64,000 bases of DNA. It comes from Ferrimonas gelatinilytica. GTDB taxonomy: Bacteria; Pseudomonadota; Gammaproteobacteria; Enterobacterales; Shewanellaceae. The stretch covers positions 1 to 64,000 of the forward strand of contig NZ_BAABLF010000007.1 in assembly GCF_039544205.1 (NCBI RefSeq). The letters are read 5' to 3'. The position numbers were made by a program, and so were the translations under genes. A model generated the notes under the pieces. That model was not told the origin of the DNA, searched no databases, and worked only from the letters and a program-made list of their open reading frames with translations. Positions 35,070-44,514 of the stretch are shown one piece after another (the stretch's first letter is position 1; the number at the start of each line of letters is the position of its first letter).

Positions 35070-36578
35070 ATGGAGTTCAGTGTAAAGAGCGGCAGTCCAG
35101 AAAAACAACGCAGTGCCTGTATCGTAGTTGGTGTGTTTGAACCACGCCGTCTCTCTGCGGTGGGCGAGCAACTGGACAAGATCAGCGACGGTTTTATCAG
35201 CAATTTGCTGCGTCGTGGCGATCTGGAGGGAAAACCGGGACAGATGCTGCTGCTGCACCATGTGCCCAACGTGCTGTCCGAGCGCGTTCTGCTGGTGGGC
35301 TGCGGTAAAGAGCGTGAACTGGATGAGCGCCAGTACAAGCAGATCATCACCAAAACCATCAACACCCTGAACGATACCGGCTCCATGGAAGCGGTTTGCT
35401 TCCTCACCGAGCTGCACGTCAAGGGTCGTGACACCTATTGGAAGGTCCGCCAGGCGGTCGAAACCACTCAGGCCAGCCTCTATACCTTCGACGCCATGAA
35501 GAGCAAGAAGGACGAGACCCGTCGTCCGCTTCGTAAAATGGTCTTCAACGTGCCGACTCGCCGGGAACTGACCGTCGGTGAAAAGGCGATCCAGCATGGC
35601 CTTGGCATCGCCGCCGGCAGCAAGCTGTGCCGGGATGTCGCCAACATGCCGCCCAATGTGTGCAACCCCGCTTACCTGGCCAGCCAGGCCCGGCAGCTGG
35701 CAGAACAGCACGAAAAGCTGACTGTCACCACCGTGGGCGAGGAGCAGATGGAGGAGCTGGGCATGCACTCCTACCTGGCGGTAGGGCGCGGCAGCGAAAA
35801 CGAGTCCATCATGACGGTGATGAAGTACCAGGGTGCGGCGGATCCGGATCAGAAGCCGATCGTCCTGGTGGGCAAGGGCCTGACCTTCGACAGCGGCGGG
35901 ATCTCCCTCAAGCCTGGCGAAGGCATGGACGAGATGAAGTACGATATGGGCGGCGCGGCTGGCGTATTGGGCACCATGAAGGCGCTGTGCGAGATGAAGC
36001 TGCCGCTCAACGTGGTGGCGGTCCTGGCGGGCTGTGAAAACATGCCGGATGGCAAGTCCTACCGCCCCGGCGATATCCTCACCACCATGTCCGGCCAGAC
36101 CGTCGAAGTGCTCAACACCGACGCCGAAGGCCGATTGGTGCTGTGTGATGTGCTGACCTACGTCGAGCGTTTCGACCCGGACGTGGTGATCGATACCGCC
36201 ACCCTGACCGGTGCCTGTGTCGTTGCCTTGGGCAAGCACGCCTCCGGCCTGCTCTCCAACCACAATAGCCTGGCGCACGATCTGCAAAGCGCCGGTGACC
36301 TCTCCGGGGATCGCTGCTGGCGTCTGCCGCTGTGGGAAGACTACGGCGATCAGCTCAACAGTCCCTTCGCGGATATGAGCAACCTGGGCGGACGTCCGGC
36401 CGGGACCATCACCGCCGGCCTGTTCCTGTCCCGATTTGCCCGCAAGTACCACTGGGCACACCTGGATGTGGCGGGTACTGCGTGGAACAGCGGGACCAAC
36501 AAGGGTTCCACTGGCCGACCGACGCCGCTGTTGAGCCAGTACCTGCTCGACCGTGCCGGCGAACTCGACCAGGAGTAA
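35070..36578 (+). CDS. pepA: leucyl aminopeptidase (cytosol aminopeptidase, M17)
   Basis: Hexameric two-metal aminopeptidase; in E. coli it also binds DNA in Xer recombination and carAB control. The C-terminal catalytic domain carries GKGLTFDSGGISLKPGEGMD, MGGAAGVLGTMKA and the signature NTDAEGRLVLCDVLTY. It is 502 residues. It is divergent from lptF across 234 bp, and a hairpin follows at 36604. Confidence 0.97.
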   Translation: MEFSVKSGSPEKQRSACIVVGVFEPRRLSAVGEQLDKISDGFISNLLRRGDLEGKPGQMLLLHHVPNVLSERVLLVGCGKERELDERQYKQIITKTINTLNDTGSMEAVCFLTELHVKGRDTYWKVRQAVETTQASLYTFDAMKSKKDETRRPLRKMVFNVPTRRELTVGEKAIQHGLGIAAGSKLCRDVANMPPNVCNPAYLASQARQLAEQHEKLTVTTVGEEQMEELGMHSYLAVGRGSENESIMTVMKYQGAADPDQKPIVLVGKGLTFDSGGISLKPGEGMDEMKYDMGGAAGVLGTMKALCEMKLPLNVVAVLAGCENMPDGKSYRPGDILTTMSGQTVEVLNTDAEGRLVLCDVLTYVERFDPDVVIDTATLTGACVVALGKHASGLLSNHNSLAHDLQSAGDLSGDRCWRLPLWEDYGDQLNSPFADMSNLGGRPAGTITAGLFLSRFARKYHWAHLDVAGTAWNSGTNKGSTGRPTPLLSQYLLDRAGELDQE

Positions 36579-36603
36579 GCCCGCGACACGGTCGTCAGCT
36601 CAG

Positions 36604-36627
36604 AAGGCGGGGAGTTTCCCCGCCTTT
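36604..36627 (+). terminator. terminator after pepA
   Basis: Perfect 9-bp stem AAGGCGGGG/CCCCGCCTT with AGTTT loop and a short T run. Confidence 0.8.
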
Positions 36628-36676
36628 GCCGTTTCTAGATTGCCGCCTGGCGTTGGAGATTCTGGTTCAGGGTTCT

Positions 36677-36739
36677 TAGTTCCTAGTGCCTAGTGCCTAG
36701 TGCCTAGTGCCTAGTGCCTAGTGCCTAGTGCCTAGTTCC
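36677..36739. repeat. heptamer tandem repeat (TAGTGCC)n
   Basis: Nine consecutive 7-bp units: seven exact TAGTGCC copies (36684-36732) flanked on each side by TAGTTCC. It lies between the pepA terminator and holC. Because 7 is not a multiple of 3 and each unit carries TAG, it is non-coding. Copy number is likely to vary by slippage. Confidence 0.95.
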
Positions 36740-36818
36740 TGGTTGCAAAGCGCCCAGAACCCGGCATTGAACGTTGCGCGACTTAAGTTACCGATAGGGT
36801 GCGGACAAGGGAGAAACG

Positions 36819-37259
36819 ATGGTTAACGCCCATTTTTACATTTTGACCGAGCAAACCCCCGAGGCGCTGGCCTGCCAGGCCACCGTTCAGGCTTACCGCA
36901 AAGGGCAGGGGGTCTACCTGCACTGCCAGGACGAGGCTCACGCCCACCGCCTCGATGAACTGCTGTGGCAGTTTGAGCCGGAAAGCTTCATTCCCCACAA
37001 TCTGCAGGGGGAGGGGCCAAAGAGCGGAGCGCCGGTGGTGATCGGCTGGGCCGATCCGGATCACGCCACGGTGGAAAAACACCCGCTACTGATTAACCTG
37101 GGCTTCGATGTGCCCCGTTTTGCGGTACAATTCGCCCACATTATCGATTTTGTCCCGGCTGATGAGCAGGCCAAAGCCCAGGCGCGTCGTCGATTCGCCG
37201 CCTATCGGCAACTGGGGGTCACCCTGACCACCCAGGATCTGGCCCGTCAGCCGTTTTAA
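36819..37259 (+). CDS. holC: DNA polymerase III subunit chi
   Basis: Clamp-loader accessory protein that contacts SSB and, with psi, the tau/gamma complex. 146 residues. ARRRFAAYRQLGVTLTTQDL at the C-terminus and DELLWQFEPESFIPHNL in the middle match the family. It sits between pepA and valS, as in E. coli, and ends 21 nt before valS. Confidence 0.94.
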   Translation: MVNAHFYILTEQTPEALACQATVQAYRKGQGVYLHCQDEAHAHRLDELLWQFEPESFIPHNLQGEGPKSGAPVVIGWADPDHATVEKHPLLINLGFDVPRFAVQFAHIIDFVPADEQAKAQARRRFAAYRQLGVTLTTQDLARQPF

Positions 37260-37280
37260 TCTCTAAGAGTCCCGATATCC

Positions 37281-40127
37281 ATGGATAAGACCTACAACCC
37301 CCAGTCGATCGAGCAGCGCCACTACCAGCGCTGGGAAGAGGCGGGCTACTTCAAGCCCCACGGCGACACCAGCAAAGACGCTTACTGCATCATGATCCCG
37401 CCGCCGAACGTCACCGGCAGCCTGCACATGGGACACGCTTTCCAGGACACCATCATGGATACCCTGATCCGCTACCAGCGGATGCAGGGCAAAAACACCC
37501 TGTGGCAGGTGGGCACCGACCACGCCGGTATCGCCACCCAGATGGTGGTGGAGCGCAAGCTGGCGGCGGATAACATCACCCGCCAGGACCTGGGCCGCGA
37601 AACCTTCATCGACAAGGTGTGGGAGTGGAAAGAGGAGTCTGGTGGCACCATCACCCAGCAGCTGCGTCGCATCGGTGCGTCCGTCGACTGGGAGCGTGAG
37701 CGCTTCACCATGGACCCCGGGATGTCCGCCGCCGTGCAGGAGGTGTTCGTTCGCCTCTACAACGAGGACCTCATCTACCGCGGCAAGCGCCTGGTGAACT
37801 GGGATCCCAAGCTGCACACCGCGATCTCCGATCTCGAGGTGGAGAACAAGGATAAGAAGGGCCACATGTGGCACTTCCGCTATCCGCTGGCGGACGGCGT
37901 TAAGACCGCCGACGGCAAAGACTACATCGTGGTGGCCACCACCCGTCCGGAGACCATGCTGGGGGATACCGGTGTGGCGGTGAACCCGGAAGATCCGCGC
38001 TACCAGGATCTGATCGGCAAACACCTGATCCTGCCCATTGTCGGCCGCCGAATCCCCATTGTGGGCGACGAGCATGCGGACATGGAGAAGGGCACCGGTT
38101 GTGTGAAGATCACCCCGGCCCACGACTTCAATGACTACGAGGTGGGTAAGCGCCACGCCCTGCCGATGATCAACGTGTTGACCTTCAACGCCGAGATCCG
38201 CGCCGAGGCCGAGGTGCTGGACACCAACGGGGAAGCCTCTGACGTCTACTCCGCCGAGTTGCCCCAGCAGTACCAGGGGATGGAGCGTTTCGCCGCCCGT
38301 AAGGCGATCGTCGCCGAGTTCGATCAGCTTGGCCTGCTGGATGAGGTCAAGGACCACGACCTGACGATCCCCTACGGCGATCGCGGCGGTGTGGTGATCG
38401 AGCCGATGCTGACCGACCAGTGGTACGTGCGCGTGGCACCGATGGCCAAGACCGCCACCGAGGCGGTGGAGAACGGTGAGATTCAGTTCGTGCCCAAGCA
38501 GTACGAGAACATGTACTTCGCCTGGATGCGTGACATCCAGGACTGGTGTATCTCCCGTCAGCTGTGGTGGGGCCACCGTATCCCCGCTTTCTACGACCAG
38601 GCCGGTAAGGTCTACGTCGGCAACAGCGAAGCGGAAGTGCGTGCCCAGCATGGCCTCGGCGACGAGGTTGTCCTGCGCCAGGATGAGGATGTGCTGGACA
38701 CCTGGTTCTCCTCGGCGCTCTGGACCTTCGCCACTCTGGGGTGGCCGGACGACACCGAAGCCCTGAAAACCTTCCACCCCACCGATGTGCTGGTGACCGG
38801 TTTCGACATCATCTTCTTCTGGGTTGCCCGGATGATCATGATGACCATGCACTTCATCAAGGATGAGAACGGCAAACCTCAGGTGCCCTTCAAGACGGTC
38901 TACGTTACCGGTCTGATCCGTGACGAGCAGGGCGACAAGATGTCCAAGTCCAAGGGCAACGTGCTGGACCCGCTGGACATGATCGACGGCATCGACCTGG
39001 AGTCCCTGGTCCAGAAGCGTACTGGCAACATGATGCAGCCCCAGCTAGCCGCCAAGATCGAGAAGAGCACCCGCAAGCAGTTCCCAGAGGGGATTGCCCC
39101 CCACGGCACCGATGCGCTGCGCTTCACCCTGGCAGCCATGGCCTCCACCGGTCGTGACATCAACTGGGACATGAACCGCCTTGAGGGCTACCGCAACTTC
39201 GCCAACAAGCTGTGGAATGCCAGCCGCTACGTGCTGATGAACACCGAAGAGCAGGATTGTGGCAAAGAGGGTGGCGAGAGGGTGCTGAGCCTGGCGGATC
39301 GCTGGATCCTGGCCCAGTACAACGACACCGTGAAGGCGATCCGCGACGCGATGGACAGCTATCGTTTCGATATCGCCGCCAACATCGCCTACGAGTTCAC
39401 CTGGAACCAGTTCTGTGACTGGTACCTGGAGCTGACCAAGCCGGTGCTGCAAAGCGGCAGCGAGGCTGAGCAGCGTGGCACCCGTCATACCCTGTTGACG
39501 GTATTGGAGTCTCTGCTGCGCCTGATGCACCCGCTGATGCCCTACATCACCGAGGAGATCTGGCAGACCGTGGCCCCCATGGTGGGCAAGGGCGGTGACA
39601 CCATCATGCTGAAGCGCTACCCGCAGTTTGATGCCTCCCTGGTGGATGAGGCTGCCAAGGGGGATCTGGAGTGGGTGAAGCAGTTCATCGTCGCGGTGCG
39701 TAACGTTCGCGGTGAACTCAACGTGGCCCCCTCCAAACCGCTCAAGGTATTGCTGAAGAACGCCTCCGAGCAGGACCTGGCTCGGGTCAGTGCAAACCGC
39801 ATCATGCTGAACAAGCTGGCCAACCTGGAGAGCATCACGGAGCTGTCCGGTGACGCCCCCATGTCCACCACCCAGCTTATCGGCGAGATGGAGCTGCTGA
39901 TCCCGATGGCGGGGCTGATCGACGTGGCCGCGGAACTGGCTCGTATCGACAAGCAGATTGCCAAGCTGGCGCAGGATGCGGAGCGGGTGGAGAAGAAGCT
40001 CTCCAACCAGGGCTTCCTGGCCAAGGCACCGGAGGCCGTGGTGGCCAAGGAGCAAGCCAAGCTGGATGGTGCCAAGCGCGACATCGTCAAGCTGGAAGAG
40101 CAGAAGGCCCAGCTTAAGGCCCTGTAA
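37281..40127 (+). CDS. valS: valyl-tRNA synthetase
   Basis: Class I synthetase charging tRNA-Val. It has the HIGH-type motif PPPNVTGSLHMGHAFQ, a CP1 editing domain (about residues 190-330), the KMSKS motif GDKMSKSKGNVLDPLD, an anticodon-binding domain and a C-terminal coiled coil (LARIDKQIAKLAQDAERVEK). It is 948 residues, the usual length. It is followed by a terminator. Confidence 0.98.
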   Translation: MDKTYNPQSIEQRHYQRWEEAGYFKPHGDTSKDAYCIMIPPPNVTGSLHMGHAFQDTIMDTLIRYQRMQGKNTLWQVGTDHAGIATQMVVERKLAADNITRQDLGRETFIDKVWEWKEESGGTITQQLRRIGASVDWERERFTMDPGMSAAVQEVFVRLYNEDLIYRGKRLVNWDPKLHTAISDLEVENKDKKGHMWHFRYPLADGVKTADGKDYIVVATTRPETMLGDTGVAVNPEDPRYQDLIGKHLILPIVGRRIPIVGDEHADMEKGTGCVKITPAHDFNDYEVGKRHALPMINVLTFNAEIRAEAEVLDTNGEASDVYSAELPQQYQGMERFAARKAIVAEFDQLGLLDEVKDHDLTIPYGDRGGVVIEPMLTDQWYVRVAPMAKTATEAVENGEIQFVPKQYENMYFAWMRDIQDWCISRQLWWGHRIPAFYDQAGKVYVGNSEAEVRAQHGLGDEVVLRQDEDVLDTWFSSALWTFATLGWPDDTEALKTFHPTDVLVTGFDIIFFWVARMIMMTMHFIKDENGKPQVPFKTVYVTGLIRDEQGDKMSKSKGNVLDPLDMIDGIDLESLVQKRTGNMMQPQLAAKIEKSTRKQFPEGIAPHGTDALRFTLAAMASTGRDINWDMNRLEGYRNFANKLWNASRYVLMNTEEQDCGKEGGERVLSLADRWILAQYNDTVKAIRDAMDSYRFDIAANIAYEFTWNQFCDWYLELTKPVLQSGSEAEQRGTRHTLLTVLESLLRLMHPLMPYITEEIWQTVAPMVGKGGDTIMLKRYPQFDASLVDEAAKGDLEWVKQFIVAVRNVRGELNVAPSKPLKVLLKNASEQDLARVSANRIMLNKLANLESITELSGDAPMSTTQLIGEMELLIPMAGLIDVAAELARIDKQIAKLAQDAERVEKKLSNQGFLAKAPEAVVAKEQAKLDGAKRDIVKLEEQKAQLKAL

Positions 40128-40178
40128 ATGGTTCTGTAAGTGGCACTGGGAGCCCCCCAGGCTGCTGATGGCATCGAC

Positions 40179-40206
40179 AACGCCGCCCCCATGGGGCGGC
40201 GTTTTT
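40179..40206 (+). terminator. terminator after valS
   Basis: Stem CGCCGCCCC/GGGGCGGCG with CAT loop and TTTTT. Confidence 0.92.
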
Positions 40207-40235
40207 GTCTCTGCCGTTTAAGGTGCGGTGATGGG

Positions 40236-40482
40236 GTTGTGCCGAGTGCAGCGAAGCGCACGGGCCGAAATGGAGAGGCAGGATAAACCCTGGGTCTGGC
40301 GATGCGCGGCACTAGTCTGCGAGTGGTGGTGATGAGTAGGTTGTGCTGAGTGCAGCTAAGCGCAGGGGCCGAAATGGAGAGGCAGGATAAAGCGGGGCTT
40401 GGCGATGCGCGGCACCAGCCTGCGAGTGGTGGTGATGAGTAGGTTGTGCTGAGTGCAGCGAAGCACAACGGAAAGGGATAGG
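40236..40482. repeat. 2.4 copies of a ~104-bp direct repeat
   Basis: Units start at 40236, 40340 and 40443 (GTTGTGCYGAGTGCAGC...). The first two are about 104 bp and share long identical blocks (GGCCGAAATGGAGAGGCAGG, TGCGAGTGGTGGTGATGAGTAG). The third is cut after about 40 bp. No ORF of note is present. It fills most of the gap between valS and the convergent protease gene. Confidence 0.9.
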
Positions 40483-40522
40483 CCCAAAAGAGGCTCGGGG
40501 TCATCACAAGGATCTGGATAAC

Positions 40523-40547
40523 AAAAAAGCGCCCCGAAGGGCGCCTT
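40523..40547 (-). terminator. terminator after subtilase gene
   Basis: Stem GCGCCC/GGGCGC with a short loop; on the minus strand it is followed by six T (A6 at 40523-40528 on the plus strand). Confidence 0.85.
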
Positions 40548-40570
40548 TGCATCATGCTGAAAAGTCGCGA

Positions 40571-43500
40571 TTAACGGCGGCGCCCCAGGGCACCGGCCAG
40601 CAACAGCAGGGCAAAGTAGCCCAAGCTACCGCCGCTGCTGCCGCCACTCTGTGGCTTAGCTGCCAGCTTCAGGGTGGCAGTAACCGGCAGGCTGGTGCCG
40701 CTCTCGGTAGTAACCACCAACTCAATCACGGCAGTGGCAGCTGCGCTGAGGCCAGGGGCCTCCACGGTCAGGTCGACGCTGTCGCTGCCGGTGAGGGTCA
40801 GGGTCGGCCCAGAGACCTGGCGCCACTGGTAGCTCAGGGTCTCACCCTCTTCGCCTTGGCTCTGCTCCCCGCTCAGGGAGAGGGTTGCCGGGGTTTGTAG
40901 CTCAAACACCGGAGCCGTTTCCCCGTTGATCATCGCCATGGGGCGGCCTGCGACCGCGACGCTATCCGCTTTGAGGGTCAGGGTGACATCCTCTACGGTG
41001 CTGACGCTGTGCTGGAGCTCCAGGACAAAATCGGTCGTGCTGACGACAGCATCCGTGCCGACCACCAGGCCCAGAGATTGTGCCATCGCGGCCGCTTCCT
41101 GGGTCACGCTCCAGGTCACGGTGTTGCCGTCGATCTGACCCCCTTCGGCACTGAGTACGCTGAAGGGTGCCGGAACCGTGGTGCTCAGGGTGTAAACCCG
41201 CTCGGCGCCGCTGTTGTTGGCCATCAGCTCGATGCCATAGCCAATCGAGTCACCCGCTTTGACGCTGGTGCTGTCGACACTCAGGCTGACATCGCTCTCA
41301 CCACGCTGGATCTCAAAGACCACGGTACCGATGTTGGTGGGCAGGTCGGCGTGGGTTCCCACATCGAACATCCCCAGGTAGCTCTTGCCTTCCTCCATCT
41401 CCTGGTTCCAGTGGATGGTGACATCGAACTCCTCTGCGGCGCCAACGGTTGCCGGTGCTTCCAGAGTGAAGCTGTTGGTGGACTTCTTCACGTTGACCAC
41501 GGACAAGCTGTGGCTGTTCCAGACATAGGGCTCGGTGCCCTGGTAGTTGTGGATCACGATCAGGTAGCTGCCCGGAGCCGGGTTCATCAGGGCGCAGGAC
41601 TCGTCGCTGTGCTCGGCGCCGCTGACGCAGAAGGCGTTGTGGATCTCCTGCATGCTGGGCTTACCGTTGAGATCGGCATCGAGGACGATGAACATGTCCA
41701 TATCCGGCGCCTCGGCTTCGCTGATCCAGCCACCGAACATCTTGGTATCACTGGTGACGGTCACGGGCACCGCGAAGTAGGTGTCCGGATTGCGAACGAT
41801 GGTTATCGCTTCAGGATCCGAGAGGGTTTGCCCTTCAAATACCTCCACTTCCGCCAGGCCGTAAGGAGTCAGTTGCAGGTCATCGGAGCCGATGCTGACA
41901 AAGCCGGACAGGGTGTGGCTGTCGGCGTCGCGGTGGGCAGTGAAGATCTCACGGCCGTTTTCGATCCCCGGGCCGGTACCGCCGATGAACTGGGCGGCAA
42001 CCGTCAGGTGTTGCATCGGTGCGGCGCCGTCATGGTTGAGCAGCACACGACCAAATCCCCACTCGGACGCGAACGCAGAGCCCGCGGTGGCGGTGATGGT
42101 GAGCTCCTGGGTTTCACCCGCGGCCAGGGTGAAGCTGACGGGGCTGATGTTCAGGGTCACTCCCTCAGTCTGGACCTCATAGGAGGTGGTCCAGGTGCCA
42201 TCGACGGTGGCTTCGACGGTACGGGTCCATTCGCAGGCGATGAGGCAGTCCACACCGGCCATGGAGGGCAGGTTGAGGCTGCTTGGGTCACCGTCCAGCG
42301 CGGGATCCGCCGCCAGGTACTCGGCCTCTGTGATGTTCATCAGCAGGCCGGCGTTGACCGCTTGCTCCAGCTGTACCCGACCGGTACCGGCATCGAACGG
42401 GGTGGAGGGGATTTTCACGCCGTCGAAGTCGTCGTCGGTATAGGTCTGAGTCTTGGCGGTGCTCATCAGGACAGACTGAACTTCGGCCGGCGTCCACTCC
42501 GGGCGCAGCTTGGTGATCAGCGCCAGGGCTCCGGCCACGTGGGGGCTGGCCATGGAGGTACCGCTCATCAGGCTAAACTCCGGCGGGGTGGTGTCGGAGT
42601 AGGGCCACTCTGTGGTGTGGGCGGCCAGGATGTCGACACCGGGCGCTGCCAGGTCCGGAGAGATCGTGCTGGCAAACGGAATACCGGGGCCACGGGAGGT
42701 GAAGAAGCCGGCCATATCGCCGTTCTCGGGATTCTTGGTCTGGGTGGCGGCTTCGATGGTGGCACGATGGCCCTCACCACTGGCCAGCCAATCCAGCAGG
42801 ATGTCGCCGTTGGCTTTGTTCAGCTGAATGGCAGGTAGGACGTGAAGATCTGCCACCACGTTGTCGATGGCGGTGTCGGTATTGATCAGGATCATACCGC
42901 CGGCGCCACCGGCAAGGACGTTAGACCCCTTTTCTACCCGGGCGATGTCGCCACGACGGCAGAGCACGATCTCGCCGTTAAAGGTGTCTGCGGAGAAGGG
43001 GGTGTTGCATTTTGAATCACCAAAGGCAGCCGCGTCGACGATGTCGCCGGTGTAGGCGTAGGTGGCGCCTTTACCGTCCAGCGGTGCCGGGGTGCTGTCG
43101 CCGCCTTCGAAGCCGCTGAGCTGCTTGTCGGTGTAACCACGGTCATGGGTATAGGCCGCGACGGTGGTGATCCAGGGGGCGTTACCCGGTGAGCCGACGG
43201 TACCGGCAGTGGGACCGGCGTTACCGGCGGCGGTGGCGATGTGCAGACCGGCTACCCGGGCGTTGAGGAACGCCAGAGAGTCGAGTGTATTCCAGGGGCT
43301 GTTTGCACCGCCGCCGACGGAGTAGTTGATCACGTCCACGCCGTTTTCGATGGCGTGCTCCAGGGCGTAGATCGCCACGTTGGGGAAGCAGCCACCGTAG
43401 GTGGGATTATCCGAGTAGGGCAGACAGGACTGGTAGGAGATGATGTTGGCACGGGGAGCCACACCACTGATCAGCGGCGTGCGGAACTGGGCTTCATCAC

Positions 43501-44449
43501 CCAGGTCGTTGGTGATTGGGACATTTTCCACCGGGTTACCGGCGGCGGTGGCCGCAACGTGGGTGCCGTGGCCATGGAAATCCCAGCCGGTGCTGATGAT
43601 CTCGGCGCGGTTAGGATGCTGGAAGTTTTCGCTGATGGTGCTGGGGAAGTAATCCGGCACCTCCGGGTGATACATCACCCCAATCAGCTTGTCGTTACAG
43701 ATCCAGTCGTACTCGAGACAGCTGTTGAGCAGCGGGTTCTGTACCGCTTCCGGGTCGGTTACGGGGAGCGGGTTGGGGACGTAGGTGCCACTGCCAAGGG
43801 GGTTGGTGTGCGCATAGCCATCGCTGGCCTGGGCGGTAAAGGAGGGGTGGTCGGCGTCGATACCGGTATCGATGATACCGACAATGACCCCCTCACCCTT
43901 GGTGCCGATGTCAGTACCGCTCATGTCCCAGGAGCCGTCCCACAAATGGTCGGCGCCGATGAAACCCGGGCCGGCATCGGTGTGCAGCTGGTGCATCTTC
44001 ACCTTTTCCACCCGCAGGATCGACTTGTCGCTGCGCAGGCGCTCCGCTTCAGCGGGGCTCAGACGCACGGTGGCGGCGTTCAGCACGATGCCGTACTCCT
44101 GCTCAAACTGAAGCGAGCGGCCGAGTTTGGCGTTGAGCTGGGCTTGGATCGATTTGCGCTGCTTGGCGATGCGGTTGAGGTAAAGCTGGCTGGCGGGCGC
44201 TTTCACGTTCAGTCGGCCACCGGCATTGTGCATCGACTGGATACCGACCTGCTGCAGTGACTGCGCGGCGGTAGCCAGGGGAGCTTCCGGGAACTGGATG
44301 TAATAGAGGTTTGAGATATCCCAGATGCTGCTTTTCAGGGCGGTCGGGGAGAGTGGGGTAATCGGATTCGCCTGGTAAGGGGCAAGACCGTCATTGGCAA
44401 CGGCGGTCGTTGAGGCCACTAAGGTGGCTAGCAGGGTGAGTCTTAACAC
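40571..44449 (-). CDS. secreted S8 (subtilisin-like) serine protease with PA insert and GlyGly-CTERM tail
   Basis: 1292 residues. After a signal peptide (residues 1-19) comes an I9-like propeptide (about 45-155). The S8 domain has an intact triad: Asp194 (GIIDTGID), His294 (HGHGTHVAA) and Ser632 (SGTSMASPHVAG), with oxyanion Asn410 (ATAAGNAGP). A protease-associated insert occupies about 450-570. Beta-sandwich and Pro/Ala-rich modules follow. The C-terminus GGSSGGSLGYFALLLLAGAL plus GRRR fits a GlyGly-CTERM sorting signal, processed by rhombosortase in other species. The start is GTG (44449), 7 nt after AAGGAG. It lies 65 nt downstream of a second subtilase gene and is probably co-transcribed. 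Confidence 0.9.
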   Translation of the reverse strand: MLRLTLLATLVASTTAVANDGLAPYQANPITPLSPTALKSSIWDISNLYYIQFPEAPLATAAQSLQQVGIQSMHNAGGRLNVKAPASQLYLNRIAKQRKSIQAQLNAKLGRSLQFEQEYGIVLNAATVRLSPAEAERLRSDKSILRVEKVKMHQLHTDAGPGFIGADHLWDGSWDMSGTDIGTKGEGVIVGIIDTGIDADHPSFTAQASDGYAHTNPLGSGTYVPNPLPVTDPEAVQNPLLNSCLEYDWICNDKLIGVMYHPEVPDYFPSTISENFQHPNRAEIISTGWDFHGHGTHVAATAAGNPVENVPITNDLGDEAQFRTPLISGVAPRANIISYQSCLPYSDNPTYGGCFPNVAIYALEHAIENGVDVINYSVGGGANSPWNTLDSLAFLNARVAGLHIATAAGNAGPTAGTVGSPGNAPWITTVAAYTHDRGYTDKQLSGFEGGDSTPAPLDGKGATYAYTGDIVDAAAFGDSKCNTPFSADTFNGEIVLCRRGDIARVEKGSNVLAGGAGGMILINTDTAIDNVVADLHVLPAIQLNKANGDILLDWLASGEGHRATIEAATQTKNPENGDMAGFFTSRGPGIPFASTISPDLAAPGVDILAAHTTEWPYSDTTPPEFSLMSGTSMASPHVAGALALITKLRPEWTPAEVQSVLMSTAKTQTYTDDDFDGVKIPSTPFDAGTGRVQLEQAVNAGLLMNITEAEYLAADPALDGDPSSLNLPSMAGVDCLIACEWTRTVEATVDGTWTTSYEVQTEGVTLNISPVSFTLAAGETQELTITATAGSAFASEWGFGRVLLNHDGAAPMQHLTVAAQFIGGTGPGIENGREIFTAHRDADSHTLSGFVSIGSDDLQLTPYGLAEVEVFEGQTLSDPEAITIVRNPDTYFAVPVTVTSDTKMFGGWISEAEAPDMDMFIVLDADLNGKPSMQEIHNAFCVSGAEHSDESCALMNPAPGSYLIVIHNYQGTEPYVWNSHSLSVVNVKKSTNSFTLEAPATVGAAEEFDVTIHWNQEMEEGKSYLGMFDVGTHADLPTNIGTVVFEIQRGESDVSLSVDSTSVKAGDSIGYGIELMANNSGAERVYTLSTTVPAPFSVLSAEGGQIDGNTVTWSVTQEAAAMAQSLGLVVGTDAVVSTTDFVLELQHSVSTVEDVTLTLKADSVAVAGRPMAMINGETAPVFELQTPATLSLSGEQSQGEEGETLSYQWRQVSGPTLTLTGSDSVDLTVEAPGLSAAATAVIELVVTTESGTSLPVTATLKLAAKPQSGGSSGGSLGYFALLLLAGALGRRR

Positions 44450-44479
44450 AACCTGACTCCTTCTAATTATGGTTAGGAT

Positions 44480-44503
44480 GGGAAGCCGGCAAGCCGGCTT
44501 CCC
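44480..44503. terminator. hairpin between the two subtilase genes
   Basis: Near-perfect inverted repeat GGGAAGCCGGC/GCCGGCTTCCC. There is no T-run on the minus strand, so it is more likely an mRNA-processing or attenuation hairpin than a full terminator. Confidence 0.55.
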
Positions 44504-44514
44504 AGAGGTTTTGC

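Noticed and set aside
34896..36461. 521-codon minus-strand ORF
   Set aside because: Antisense shadow of pepA.
36677..36739. CRISPR array
   Set aside because: Units are 7 bp with no spacers, and no cas genes are in the window.
37263..38852. 529-codon minus-strand ORF
   Set aside because: Antisense shadow of valS.
41009..42838. 609-codon plus-strand ORF
   Set aside because: Antisense shadow of the active subtilase gene.
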